Origin: Metridium senile
Lineage: Eukaryota > Cnidaria > Anthozoa > Actiniaria > Metridiidae
DNA: 64,000 nt
Reading direction: 5' to 3'
Assembly (NCBI GenBank): GCA_949775045.1
Contig: OX459103.1
Coordinates: 16,297,307-16,361,306, forward strand
Positions 21,867 through 30,924 of this stretch are shown here, in pieces (within the stretch, counting starts at the first letter, position 1; each line of letters opens with the position of its first letter). A program made the position numbers and the translations under genes. Below the pieces are notes generated by a model. The model saw nothing but the letters and a program-made list of their open reading frames with translations. It did not search any database and was not told the DNA's origin.

Positions 21867-22032
21867 TTAATCCTAGCGCCAAGAATTTCTTTTGTTTTGG
21901 AAAAGGACGCCGCGTCTTCTTTTGTTGGACGGCCGCTTAGGAATTTGAAATATGAGGAATTTCTTTTGTTTCTCGGTCGCTCCGGCGGCTCCGCCGGAGC
22001 GGGTGGCGTAGAAGCGGCATTCCATATCTACT
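21827..22032 (-). repeat. Right terminal inverted repeat of the Polinton
   Basis: This is the inverted copy of 10952-11157. In the GC-rich hairpin the right copy is a slightly better palindrome (GCTCCGGCGGCTCCGCCGGAGC). The match ends at 21827. Confidence 0.9.
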
Positions 22033-22038
22033 GAAGTC
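22033..22038. repeat. Right target-site duplication GAAGTC
   Basis: It is identical to 10946-10951. Confidence 0.95.
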
Positions 22039-22321
22039 ATGGCAAATCAGTTCAAAACAAAACAAAAAGTTCTTTTGAAATGGAATTAAAAGCCTCAAGA
22101 ATAAGTTCTACCAACACAAGATCGATTTGAAAAGACAAGGATTTTTTATTATGAAAAACTTCGTTTAAAACATCATTTTGTTCTGTTAATAAACATTTAA
22201 CGACTTTGAAGTAAAAACTACTAAAAAAAACTCGTTTAGTAGCCATAAAATAGTCAATATTATTCAACAAATTTTAAATTGTTTGTATTTCAATTCATCT
22301 TTGATGTTTTCCGTTTATGAC
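22039..22321 (+). repeat. Left arm of a split inverted repeat (continues from 10925-10951)
   Basis: Together with 10925-10951 this segment is the inverted counterpart of 26120-26450; GAGCCTCAAGAA / TTCTTGAGGCTC and the TGTTTTCCGTTTATGA end are clear anchors. The Polinton sits inside this arm. Confidence 0.75.
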
Positions 22322-22324
22322 GGG

Positions 22325-22695
22325 AAAAACTATGACAAAACGAGTTGAAGATTGCACTAATTTATACTGCAAAACAGACCCTGCTTTTACACAAAAACTA
22401 TGACAAAACGAGTTGAATATTGAACTAATTTAGGCTGCAAAACAGACCCTACTTTTGCACGAAAACAACGACAAAACGAGTTGAAGATTGAACTAATTGA
22501 GACTGCAAAACCGTCCCTACTTTTGCACGAAAACTATGACGAAACGAGTTGAAGATTACACTAATTTAGACTGCAAAACAGACCCTAGTTTTACAAAAAA
22601 ACTATGACAAATCGAGTTGAAGATTGAACTAATTTAGTCTGCAAAACAGTCCCTATACATTTACACGAAAACTACGACGAAACGAGTTGAATTAA
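22325..22695 (+). repeat. Tandem repeat, about 68-bp unit, about 5-6 copies
   Basis: The unit starts AAAACTATGACAAAACGAG and ends near CAGACCCTACTTTTGCACG, with scattered substitutions. A few bases after the array is a pyrimidine-rich CCTCCCTCCCCTCCCC stretch (22743-22760). Confidence 0.8.
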
Positions 22696-22760
22696 TTTCC
22701 GCTATAAATTGATTATCCCCTCCCACTTGGACAAATGTAATCCCTCCCTCCCCTCCCCAA

Positions 22761-23167
22761 AGTCAAACTAGTACCCAGTCCTCTACTCGTTTTGTTACTG
22801 GCCAATTACCATAATATCCATTCATATAACCATGGTAACGAATACATCATTCTGATACTGCAAAAGACCACCAACCGACTGCCTTGCATGTCAAACTGTT
22901 TCTCAAACTTCAAAAACGGTAAGTTTTTCCCTTTAATTTTAATCTTAAATTGGTAAAAATGTTGACAAATGTTTTTTGGACAATTTAGAAAAAGGCTTTT
23001 TATTTTATTTTATCGCATTGAATGCTTGTTCTACCTTGGATTTAACTAGAACTGTTCCAACAATCGAGGCCTCGTTAACAGCTGCAATTTAACTATTTTA
23101 GGCTGTTAGTAACTACATCAATGCAAATATGTCTAGTTTGTCGACAAAAAGCGAAACAAAATAATGT
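22761..23167. other. Gene-free spacer
   Basis: I see nothing coding or repeated in this stretch. Confidence 0.5.
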
Positions 23168-23610
23168 TTGAAAACAACTGTATCGACAATTGAAAAGGCG
23201 GTAAAACAGCCACAATTTGAAACAAATGTTCGGAGTCATGAAGTACCATCATATATTAAAGATAAGTTTAGGTTTGTTAAAGAAGTCCATCAAATCAATA
23301 CCAGAAACAGTGCTCATAACTGCCTTGTTATTCCCAAGAGTTTAGGACATCTTTTGGTCAGCGCACGTTTAGCTTTACTGGTGCGAAAATATGGAATGAA
23401 CTACCTAGTGAATTAAAAGAACTGGAATCCATTAGATCATTTACTAGTAAACTTAAATCATTTGTAAAATAGTTATAGAAATAATCCAATCATTATTTAG
23501 ATAGGCTATTTATTCCAATTCACTTAGAATCAGCTAGGTTTATTCATTGTTATTATTTTGAGGGCCATGTGTATACTATCTTTAAATATTAATAAAGTAT
23601 TTCATACTAT
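23168..23610 (+). pseudogene. 3' end of a non-LTR retrotransposon ORF2 (frame-shifted)
   Basis: Translation gives LPSYIKDKF-like and VHQINTRNSAHNCLV in one frame. After a frameshift near 23355-23365 it gives FSFTGAKIWNELPSELKEL and IRSFTSKLKSFVK then a stop near 23470. Pattern and order (HxxxTR, GxxxWNxLP, FKxxLK) match the C-terminal end of CR1/L2/Rex-type reverse transcriptase proteins. The reverse transcriptase core is missing, so this is a 5'-truncated insertion with a short 3' tail containing AATAAAG. Confidence 0.7.
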
Positions 23611-23864
23611 ATACTCTATCAACAATTGAGACCGCTTTAAAACAGCCACAATTTTAACCATGTCAAGCCGTTTAATAGTAGCACTTTTCTTCGCAATTCG
23701 TAACATTTTGAACATTTCAAGAGGTTTTTTTGTATTTTTCTAGTGGCTTGATCAAGTGGTATTTTCCTCGAAAACCAAGATTGATTTAGTCGAGACTTTT
23801 ATTTTACCAATATAAATAATTAGTTACTTTAGAATTCGCTTTGTCATGCAACTCCTGTAAACAA

Positions 23865-24340
23865 GTTGAAATATTCATAGTATACGTTTCTTCAACCAAA
23901 ATGTTTTTTTTTTCCAAAGCTTTCGGACCTAACAGCCCATCATCAGGGTTACAGTGTAAGTGTTCATAAGAACGTATTCTATTCCATCGTAGAATAGCGC
24001 GCAATTTAAAGCTCGCGCATTTGTTTGTATTCGTGTTTTTCAACCGTTTTTGCACTGACACTGTAAAGGCCCATGCAAACGCACGCAACATTATATTGTT
24101 GGACCAACATGGTTGCTCCAACGTGTTGGGCCCGTTTAAACACCCTGTTGGATGATGTTGGATGAAACTCATCCAACATTTCTTTTGTTCTCGTGTTCAA
24201 CAAAACGTATCGCAACAATGTTGGCCAACAATGTTGCGTGCGTTTGCTCGGGCCTTAACCCTGATGATGGGCTGTTAGGCCCGAAAGCTTGGAAAATAAA
24301 ACAAACATTTTGGTTGAAGAAACGTTATACTATGAATGAA
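23865..24340. mobile_element. Nested foldback elements (GAAGAAACG arms outside, AAGGCCC/CAACATGTTG arms inside)
   Basis: Outer arms (about 23870-23960 and 24245-24335) include CCCATCATCAGGGTTA / TAACCCTGATGATGGG and TCAACCAAAATG / CATTTTGGTTGA. Inside, AAGGCCCATGCAAACGCACG and CGTGCGTTTGCTCGGGCCTT form the inverted ends of a second element at about 24064-24257. That element is rich in CAACAT / ATGTTG motifs. Confidence 0.7.
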
Positions 24341-24423
24341 AAAAAAAAAAAAATACATTTTAAAGTTGAACTATTTTTGTTTTGTTTTGGATACGAATAT
24401 AGAATGACCGAGAACCTTCTTCA

Positions 24424-24695
24424 CAGACTTCAAACTGAAGTTAAATTAATTTAATTAATTAACCAATTAAAAGCGTAATTTCATAGCGCATTCAAAACAG
24501 GTTTTGATATTCTATCCATCAAGCTCAGATATTTTGATGTATTTCATGCAAATGAAACAGACTTCAAACTCAAGTTAAATTAATTTAATTAATTAACCAA
24601 TTAAAAGCGTAATTTCATAGCGCATTCAAAACAGGTTTTGATATTCTATCCATCGAGCTCAGATATTTTTAATGTATTTCATGCAAATTATTTTT
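24424..24695 (+). repeat. Two tandem copies of a roughly 134-bp unit
   Basis: The segment from CAGACTTCAAACT through TTAATTTAATTAATTAACC to ATTTCATGCAAAT is repeated directly with few changes. Confidence 0.8.
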
Positions 24696-24699
24696 TGGC

Positions 24700-26119
24700 A
24701 CAAACATCCAAATCTCAAATACACCTTGCATTAATTAACTTCAAAGACATCAAAAACATCTGCCAGGAGAAATTTAAACACCTCCATGCAAACCCTTCTT
24801 TAATTCCAAGTTTTATTGCTACCAACGATAGTTCTTCCAATTTTGAATTCCAATATAAAATATACTGATTGAAAAAGGCAAAATTTATTATGAAAATAAT
24901 ATTTTTTCAGTGAAACACCAGAGAAAGTCCGATACAAGTTTCTTATATTTTTTTCGCGCGAAATTATTATTATCTTCCGAAACATTATTTTAAAACTTAA
25001 CAGTTTTGTGCCTTTAATTTAAAGGAGGTTTTGGTTACAATTTGTGAGGATCTCAATCGATCGTCAAATTGCCTACATTTTAAGCGTCAAACGTAGAAAA
25101 AATTAAACGCCAAGACCGTAAAAGTTATCTTGAAAAAAGTTATTTCTGCAAATGTTCGTAATTTTAAGGTCTCAATTCTTATAAAGAAATCAAGTAACGT
25201 AAAAAAGGCCAAAAATATATACTTCTAAATGTAATAACTAATTAGGCTTATATCATAGCGGAGCTCCGCGCGGGCCGAAGGCCCGCGCAAGCGGAGCACC
25301 ATACTTAAGAAAAAATGGTAACCCATCGAGTTGATTTTTCATCGACCGACACGTAGGATCGCGGGCGCGCACGTCCGTACAACGTGCCCATCGCGATACT
25401 GATTGGCTGTTACATTTCGGCGGGAAAGTGATGCGCGCGCGCACGGAATAGCAGCGCCCGAAAGCAGATTTTTCTTTTATCGACAAAAAAGTCAAACAAA
25501 CAACAAAATACAATATTTAAAATATCAACTGAGAAAGATGAACATCGAAGAACACAAAGATAGTTTTGGCCGAAGAAGAAAATAAACTCAGGCCGGATAC
25601 AAAATGAAGAAATTTAACAGTAGAAATAAAAGAAAACGACTGAAAGGCCAAGAAAACGTGTCTGCAGATAAAACTTCTTGGAAGAATAAAGACTACCAAA
25701 GAAGAAAATAAACTTCAAGGAGACAAAAATGAAGAAATTTATCTCAAGAAAAGGAAAAGACTGAAAGGCCAAGAACACTTGTCTGTAGATAAAACTTCGT
25801 AGAAGAATAAAGACTACAGCAACGTAAAAGAATAGAAAATGAAGCGACTTTATTCGTTATGAAAACTATCTTCAAAATGCTTCCTTCAGTACAGTTTATT
25901 TATGAATTTTCAAGCTTGGCAGTTAATTAACTATGATCCATGCTTAATTCATCAAAACTGATTCAAGTACATACATGTATTCGTCAAAATATTATCGATG
26001 TCATTCAGAAGAAGAAAACCTCAGGAAAATACTCACCGATAAAGTAAGTTCAACGAATTATTTTTTCAAGTCAGTCTTTTGAGATGAGATTTATTTAGAG
26101 ATTTATTTATGCAATTTTC
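24700..26119. other. Gene-free region with GC hairpin and a direct repeat
   Basis: No gene recognised. A GC-rich hairpin, CGCGCGGGCC-GAA-GGCCCGCGC, stands out at 25267-25288. A purine-rich unit of about 135 bp is directly repeated at about 25570-25704 and 25706-25830 (anchor: GACTGAAAGGCCAAGAA). Confidence 0.6.
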
Positions 26120-26450
26120 ACATCCTCATAAACGGAAAACATTAAAAATGAATTAAGATACAAATATAATTCAAAATTGGTTGAATAACTCTTGTTTATT
26201 TAGACTTTTTAGGCCTACTAAACGAGCTTTTTTAGTAGTTTTTCCTTCGAAATTGTACGAGGTTATTTTTACAAACAAAATGATGTTTTACACAAACTTA
26301 TTCATTATAAAATACCTTGTTTTAACTTCCTTGTCTTTTCAAATCGATCTTGTGTTGGTAGAACTGATTCTTGAGGCTCTTCATTCCATTTCAGGTTGTT
26401 TTTTGTTTGTTTGAATTTTAAAATTTGCCGTGATATCTTTTTAGTAAATC
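26120..26450 (-). repeat. Right arm of the inverted repeat; paralogous empty site for the Polinton
   Basis: Read on the minus strand this arm gives TTTACTAAAAAGATATCACGGCAAAT. The Polinton-bearing arm reads TTTACTAAAAAGAAGTC, then the element, then the second GAAGTC and ATGGCAAAT. The arm thus shows the uninterrupted arrangement of the target region. Confidence 0.75.
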
Positions 26451-27580
26451 TTACGATGAAAACTATATTTTACAAAGAAAATGCTATAGAATTTCTTTTT
26501 TTACTTTTAATATATAGTTACCACACTATTAAGTTCTAGTTGAAGTGAATCCTTTGTCCATTTGAAGCTCAAAAGCTTGATTTTTCTCAGTGTTTTGCCT
26601 TGTGTTTAAAGCGAATTTGAAGGTTCATTGGCGTTTGCAAACGCGCCAGCTAGAAATTTTGTCACGCGGTGACGTGACACAATGTCACGTGTGTCACGAA
26701 TTTTCGCGCGATTTTACCTAAAAATGAAATCTAAAAATTCATATCTTTCAAAAACGCGTGGATACCCCTAATTTGACTTCGCTAGAAATGTTATAGTGAT
26801 ATCGAAGTTTTTTTCTAAGTTGATATTTTAAAAATAAAAATGGTTTTGGTTTGACACTTAGTCAATAATACGGTATACACACAAAATCTTTTTTTCGTGA
26901 TTTTGGCCAAAAAGCTATTATAAAACATAGCTGTCTGCGTGATAAATAATATTTTTGACTTAAAGTCGAAAATATATATGTCTTAGATTATTATTTAACG
27001 TTTATTTCTTGAGTATCTCTTAACAATATGACAGTATGAAATAGTATTTCTTTAAAATTCGCAAAAATACACCTACGTCATCAGGTATTTAACAATAATT
27101 ATCTCGCTTCGATGCGAGGTGACCCCCAATATTTTTTCCCTTTTAGATAGTCCATTGGGTGTTTGAAATAACAGGTATAGTTTCAATGAAATAAAAATGG
27201 TTCATATTTTAAAAACATAAATGGTTTAGGTTGGATTTATTTATTTAGTCAATAATTCATCATGCACATATATAAAATATCTTTTTCATAATTTGAGCAT
27301 AAAATTATTGAAAAATATAGTACTTTGTATGCGTGATAAATAAGGTTTTTGAATTTTTATCGAAAATATATATATTGCAGATTATTATTTGCTCAGAAAG
27401 TAAATAATTCCGTTCCACCTATATCTATGATTTTGTAGTTGTCTTTTGCGGTTACGTAACTAAAATAATTACAGTTCAGATTGGGCATGGCCAATGCACA
27501 AAAACTATTTATATGCACATATTGATGTTGTAGGAACAATTTAAACTGGAGCTACGCTATTAGGTATTACCTAATTTGTA
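26451..27580. other. Gene-free AT-rich region
   Basis: No gene is recognised. About 26815-27000 and 27190-27390 are diverged direct copies of each other (AAAATGGTTT..., TAGTCAATAAT..., AAATATCTTTTT... order conserved), so a roughly 375-bp-spaced duplication is likely. Confidence 0.5.
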
Positions 27581-27708
27581 TATTAAGTTTGAATAATATA
27601 TTGCCAAAACAATTTTTTTCTTCAAAAGTAACATTGTCGCTCTACTATTTTAATAAGTGCCCTCAATTATACAAAACAGTTAAGCCATTTTGTCAATCTA
27701 AATGCCAG

Positions 27709-28031
27709 GGCAAACGGCTTCAACATTTTCTTCAACACTTGTTCGATGTTGTATTTGTTGTATATTACGTATTTGAAAGACAACAAAATGCGCATGGGAG
27801 TAGAACGGAGCAGGGCAAACGACTTCAACTCCGATTCAAAATTCACAGAACAAAAGAAAATGTTGAATGGATGTTGAAGCAAAGTTTAAACGTTTTTAAA
27901 CTCTTTCAACACCAATTCAACATCAAATCAACACGTTTCAACAATGTTGAAAAGGTTGGCAATCGGCTTCAACATTGCCATTCAACAAAATCGAACGAAT
28001 GTTGAAGCAAATGTTGAAACCGTTTGCCCTA
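27709..28031. mobile_element. Foldback element rich in GTTGAAGC motifs (copy in duplication 1)
   Basis: Its ends are CAGGGCAAACGGCTTCAACA and TGTTGAAACCGTTTGCCCT in inverted orientation. The interior is rich in TTCAACA / TGTTGAA. A second copy lies at 30427-30749. The open frames through it are by-products of the repeats. Confidence 0.7.
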
Positions 28032-28206
28032 ACTTGTACAATTTGAATCCAAACAAAAACATAACGAACGTAGGGGCCCGGGCAAACTGCAAACTGTGTG
28101 GTAGATCAACTTTAGCTCTGATTTAACTATTATAGTCCAAGTTTTGCTCACTCCCAATACGATTCTTATAAATCTGATTAAGTGCATTCTGTTTTCCAGG
28201 TTAAGC

Positions 28207-28588
28207 ATGCCACATGTCAATAAAACATGCCTTTTCTTGTCCATGATGTGTTGCATGGTCCAGTTCCTCCGCTGTCAGTTTGAGTCTTCAACCACCATAC
28301 AGGACTGGGTACTACTGAACCATGTATTCACTAGCATCAACTTCACCACTTTGATGGGTTGTTTTCTAGAGTGTACCAGTGCCTTACAATGCTACAGTCT
28401 TAATTTTTATCCTTCAAATGGGCTTTGTGAGCTAAGCAACGCTACTAACATATCCCATCCTATGGATTTCCGTCTTGTTATGAATGCTCTGTATCTAGAA
28501 TACAGGAAAATGCTGATTTGTTCTGATATTCAGAACTGTGTCCCGGACAAGCGATGCTTCATAAAGCTGGGTGGAGGTTTTTGCAAAG
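28207..28588 (+). pseudogene. Orphan first coding exon of the PAN-F5/8C gene
   Basis: This 382-nt exon is identical to exon 1 of paralogue B (30925-31306), including the CTGTTTTCCAG acceptor before the ATG and the GTAAAG donor after it. It has no F5/8C exons before the second copy. It may act as an alternative or additional exon; because it ends in phase 1 and the next copy begins with a start codon, splicing both in series would not keep a simple frame. Most likely it is a duplication by-product. Confidence 0.7.
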
Positions 28589-28899
28589 GTAAAGTTAAAG
28601 ACATGTACTTGCTGTTATCATGCAAGTATCTGTTGTGTTAGGATGGGTGAGTAAAGACACTGGATAGAGATGGATTGTATTCTTTACTTATCCGCCATCT
28701 TGAACTACATGAGGTTGAATTACACAGGTAACCCAAAACTATAATCTAATGCATAACACTACAGTATCAATGCGATACTTGTCCTTATCACTGTAATTAG
28801 TGACTTTAAACCCTGATTGTTTGCTATTTCTACTAAAAGTACTGGTCCTAAATAACATTTTTCCAGAAGAATAAAATACTGCAATAAAAACAGTGCATT

Positions 28900-29793
28900 T
28901 TATAGCGGTTTGAATATGCTCAAAAGGTGTTATTTGGAATGCCGGATGTTTCGCCCCCAGATGTTTCGCCCCCTTTTAGGATGATTCGCCCCCATTATTA
29001 GATTCATTAGATTCACAGTAATTAACATCGCAAAAAAACCAGTTTTAATTTGGCTAATAATCATTTTCAGCTTCTTTAAGATGAGAAAAAAAATCAAATG
29101 TCCAAGCGTATAAAGTGGTACCAGTGGCTTACCGAGATAAATTTAGGCTTACAAAGTGGTGTAATATAATAAATCATGTTTTAATTTAACTTAAGACAGT
29201 CACCAGAATTGAAACTATAGTTTTATATCAGACAAAACAGAGCAAGAAAATTGCAAGAAAACATGTTATTCGAGAAACATTCTGATACTCTATTCAAGTT
29301 GAACAATTAAACAATAGGACCGATAGTGTCCTTAGTTACATGTATAAACAAACATTAACAAAAGATATCCATGATAGAAAATGACTTTTAAAAGTAATTT
29401 TACATCACTTCTATTTCATATTTGATTTATTTAAAGGAAATAAGGGATTGCCTTTGAATGAAAAACTGGAGACAAACAACAACTTGATTTTAATTTTAAT
29501 TTTTACATTACATAAATAAATACTATCTGCAGTTTGTTAACAGCTATTCGAGGCGCATGTTATTTAGGAAAAAATTAAATCAAAGGGTACTTAATAAAAT
29601 TAGTTCAAATATAATATATAAAAATATAATTAAATATAAGTAATTTAAATATAGTATGTGTAAGTATGATTTAATACAAAAATATAGAATTATAAGAAGG
29701 AAAATATTAAACGAAGAACAATAAATTACATATTAATGAATTTGATATTGAATTTACTGAAATTGACGAATAATGAAGACGACAACAATATCG
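28900..29793. other. Non-coding part of duplication copy 1
   Basis: No gene seen; 28950-28996 contains three short direct repeats of a TTCGCCCCC motif. The equivalent stretch in copy 2 is 31618-32511. Confidence 0.6.
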
Positions 29794-29923
29794 ATGACGT
29801 AGTGTCCGGAATAGCGTCATGCAAGTTTCAATAGCTTCGCAGAGTACATACATGCGAGATAGAAACTCAGAGAAGCAAGTCTCTCTCCATAAAATATCGT
29901 TTCTATCCCGGACACTACGTCAT
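29794..29923. mobile_element. Foldback MITE (ATGACGTAGTGTCCGG ends), copy 1
   Basis: The left end ATGACGTAGTGTCCGG is the complement of the right end CCGGACACTACGTCAT. The duplicated copy is at 32512-32641. Confidence 0.75.
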
Positions 29924-30124
29924 TGGTATTATAACCAGCTCATATCAATAAACTCCGATTTTTTTAAACAGGAAGACCAAATAACACTTTTTAGGCATAT
30001 TCAAACCGCTAAAAAATGCACAGTTTTTATTGCATAATTTTATTCTTCTGGAAAATTGTTATTTAGGACCAGTGATTTAAATAGAAATAGCAAAGGGTTG
30101 ATAGGCACTTTAGTAATGGTAATA

Positions 30125-30260
30125 GAACTGAGTGGAGTGCAATTTGATCTGAAATCATATCATACGAGTGATTACAAAATTGCACGACCGCGTAGCGGGC
30201 CGGAAGTGCAATTTATAATCACAAGTATGATTTCAGAACAAAATGCACTCCACTCAGTTC
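30125..30260. mobile_element. TA-flanked MITE (GAACTGAGTGGAGTGCA ends), copy 1
   Basis: GAACTGAGTGGAGTGCA and TGCACTCCACTCAGTTC form perfect inverted ends, flanked by TA at 30123-30124 and 30261-30262. An inner GCACGACCGCG ... CGGGCCGGAAGTGC region forms the loop. The copy in the second duplicate is 32843-32978. Confidence 0.8.
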
Positions 30261-30426
30261 TATTTGCTTCAAATTTGTATTTGCATTGCTTATTTTGATA
30301 TTAAGTTTGAATAATATATTGCCAAAACAATTTTTTTCTTCAAAAGTAACATTGTCGCTCTACTATTTTAATAAGTGCCCTCAATTATACAAAACAGTTA
30401 AGCCATTTTGTCAATCTAAATGCCAG

Positions 30427-30749
30427 GGCAAACGGCTTCAACATTTTCTTCAACACTTGTTCGATGTTGTATTTGTTGTATATTACGTATTTGAAAGACA
30501 ACAAAATGCGCATGGGAGTAGAACGGAGCAGGGCAAACGACTTCAACTCCGATTCAAAATTCACAGAACAAAAGAAAATGTTGAATGGATGTTGAAGCAA
30601 AGTTTAAACGTTTTTAAACTCTTTCAACACCAATTCAACATCAAATCAACACGTTTCAACAATGTTGAAAAGGTTGGCAATCGGCTTCAACATTGCCATT
30701 CAACAAAATCGAACGAATGTTGAAGCAAATGTTGAAACCGTTTGCCCTA
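30427..30749. mobile_element. Foldback element rich in GTTGAAGC motifs (copy in duplication 2)
   Basis: Identical in structure to 27709-28031. Confidence 0.7.
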
Positions 30750-30924
30750 ACTTGTACAATTTGAATCCAAACAAAAACATAACGAACGTAGGGGCCCGGG
30801 CAAACTGCAAACTGTGTGGTAGATCAACTTTAGCTCTGATTTAACTATTATAGTCCAAGTTTTGCTCACTCCCAATACGATTCTTATAAATCTGATTAAG
30901 TGCATTCTGTTTTCCAGGTTAAGC

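Larger units (their letters stand above)
10952..22032. mobile_element. Polinton/Maverick, 11,081 bp, with defective polymerase gene
   Basis: Both ends are exactly defined by 206-bp inverted repeats starting AGTAGATATGG and by a perfect 6-bp target duplication. The cargo is the diagnostic Polinton set: chromodomain retroviral-type integrase, penton-like and major capsid proteins, pVI/pX-like protein, adenain-like protease and protein-primed family B polymerase. The left 5.3 kb is transcribed rightward; the polymerase gene and a small membrane ORF are leftward. No FtsK/HerA-type packaging ATPase was found, and the polymerase lacks its catalytic C-terminal half. A paralogous empty site near 26435-26450 confirms the insertion point. 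The near-identity of the TIRs and the open structural genes suggest a fairly recent insertion. Confidence 0.95.
27581..30298 (+). repeat. 2.7-kb tandem duplication, copy 1
   Basis: This segment is repeated directly at 30299-33016 with an offset of 2,718 bp. I noticed only two substitutions (near 29040 and 30014). It contains three MITE-like elements and the first coding exon of the PAN-F5/8C gene. Confidence 0.95.

Noticed and set aside
27589..28005. 138-aa frame through CAACATTTTC repeats, present in both duplicates
   Set aside because: It follows the GTTGAAGC-rich foldback element, not a gene.
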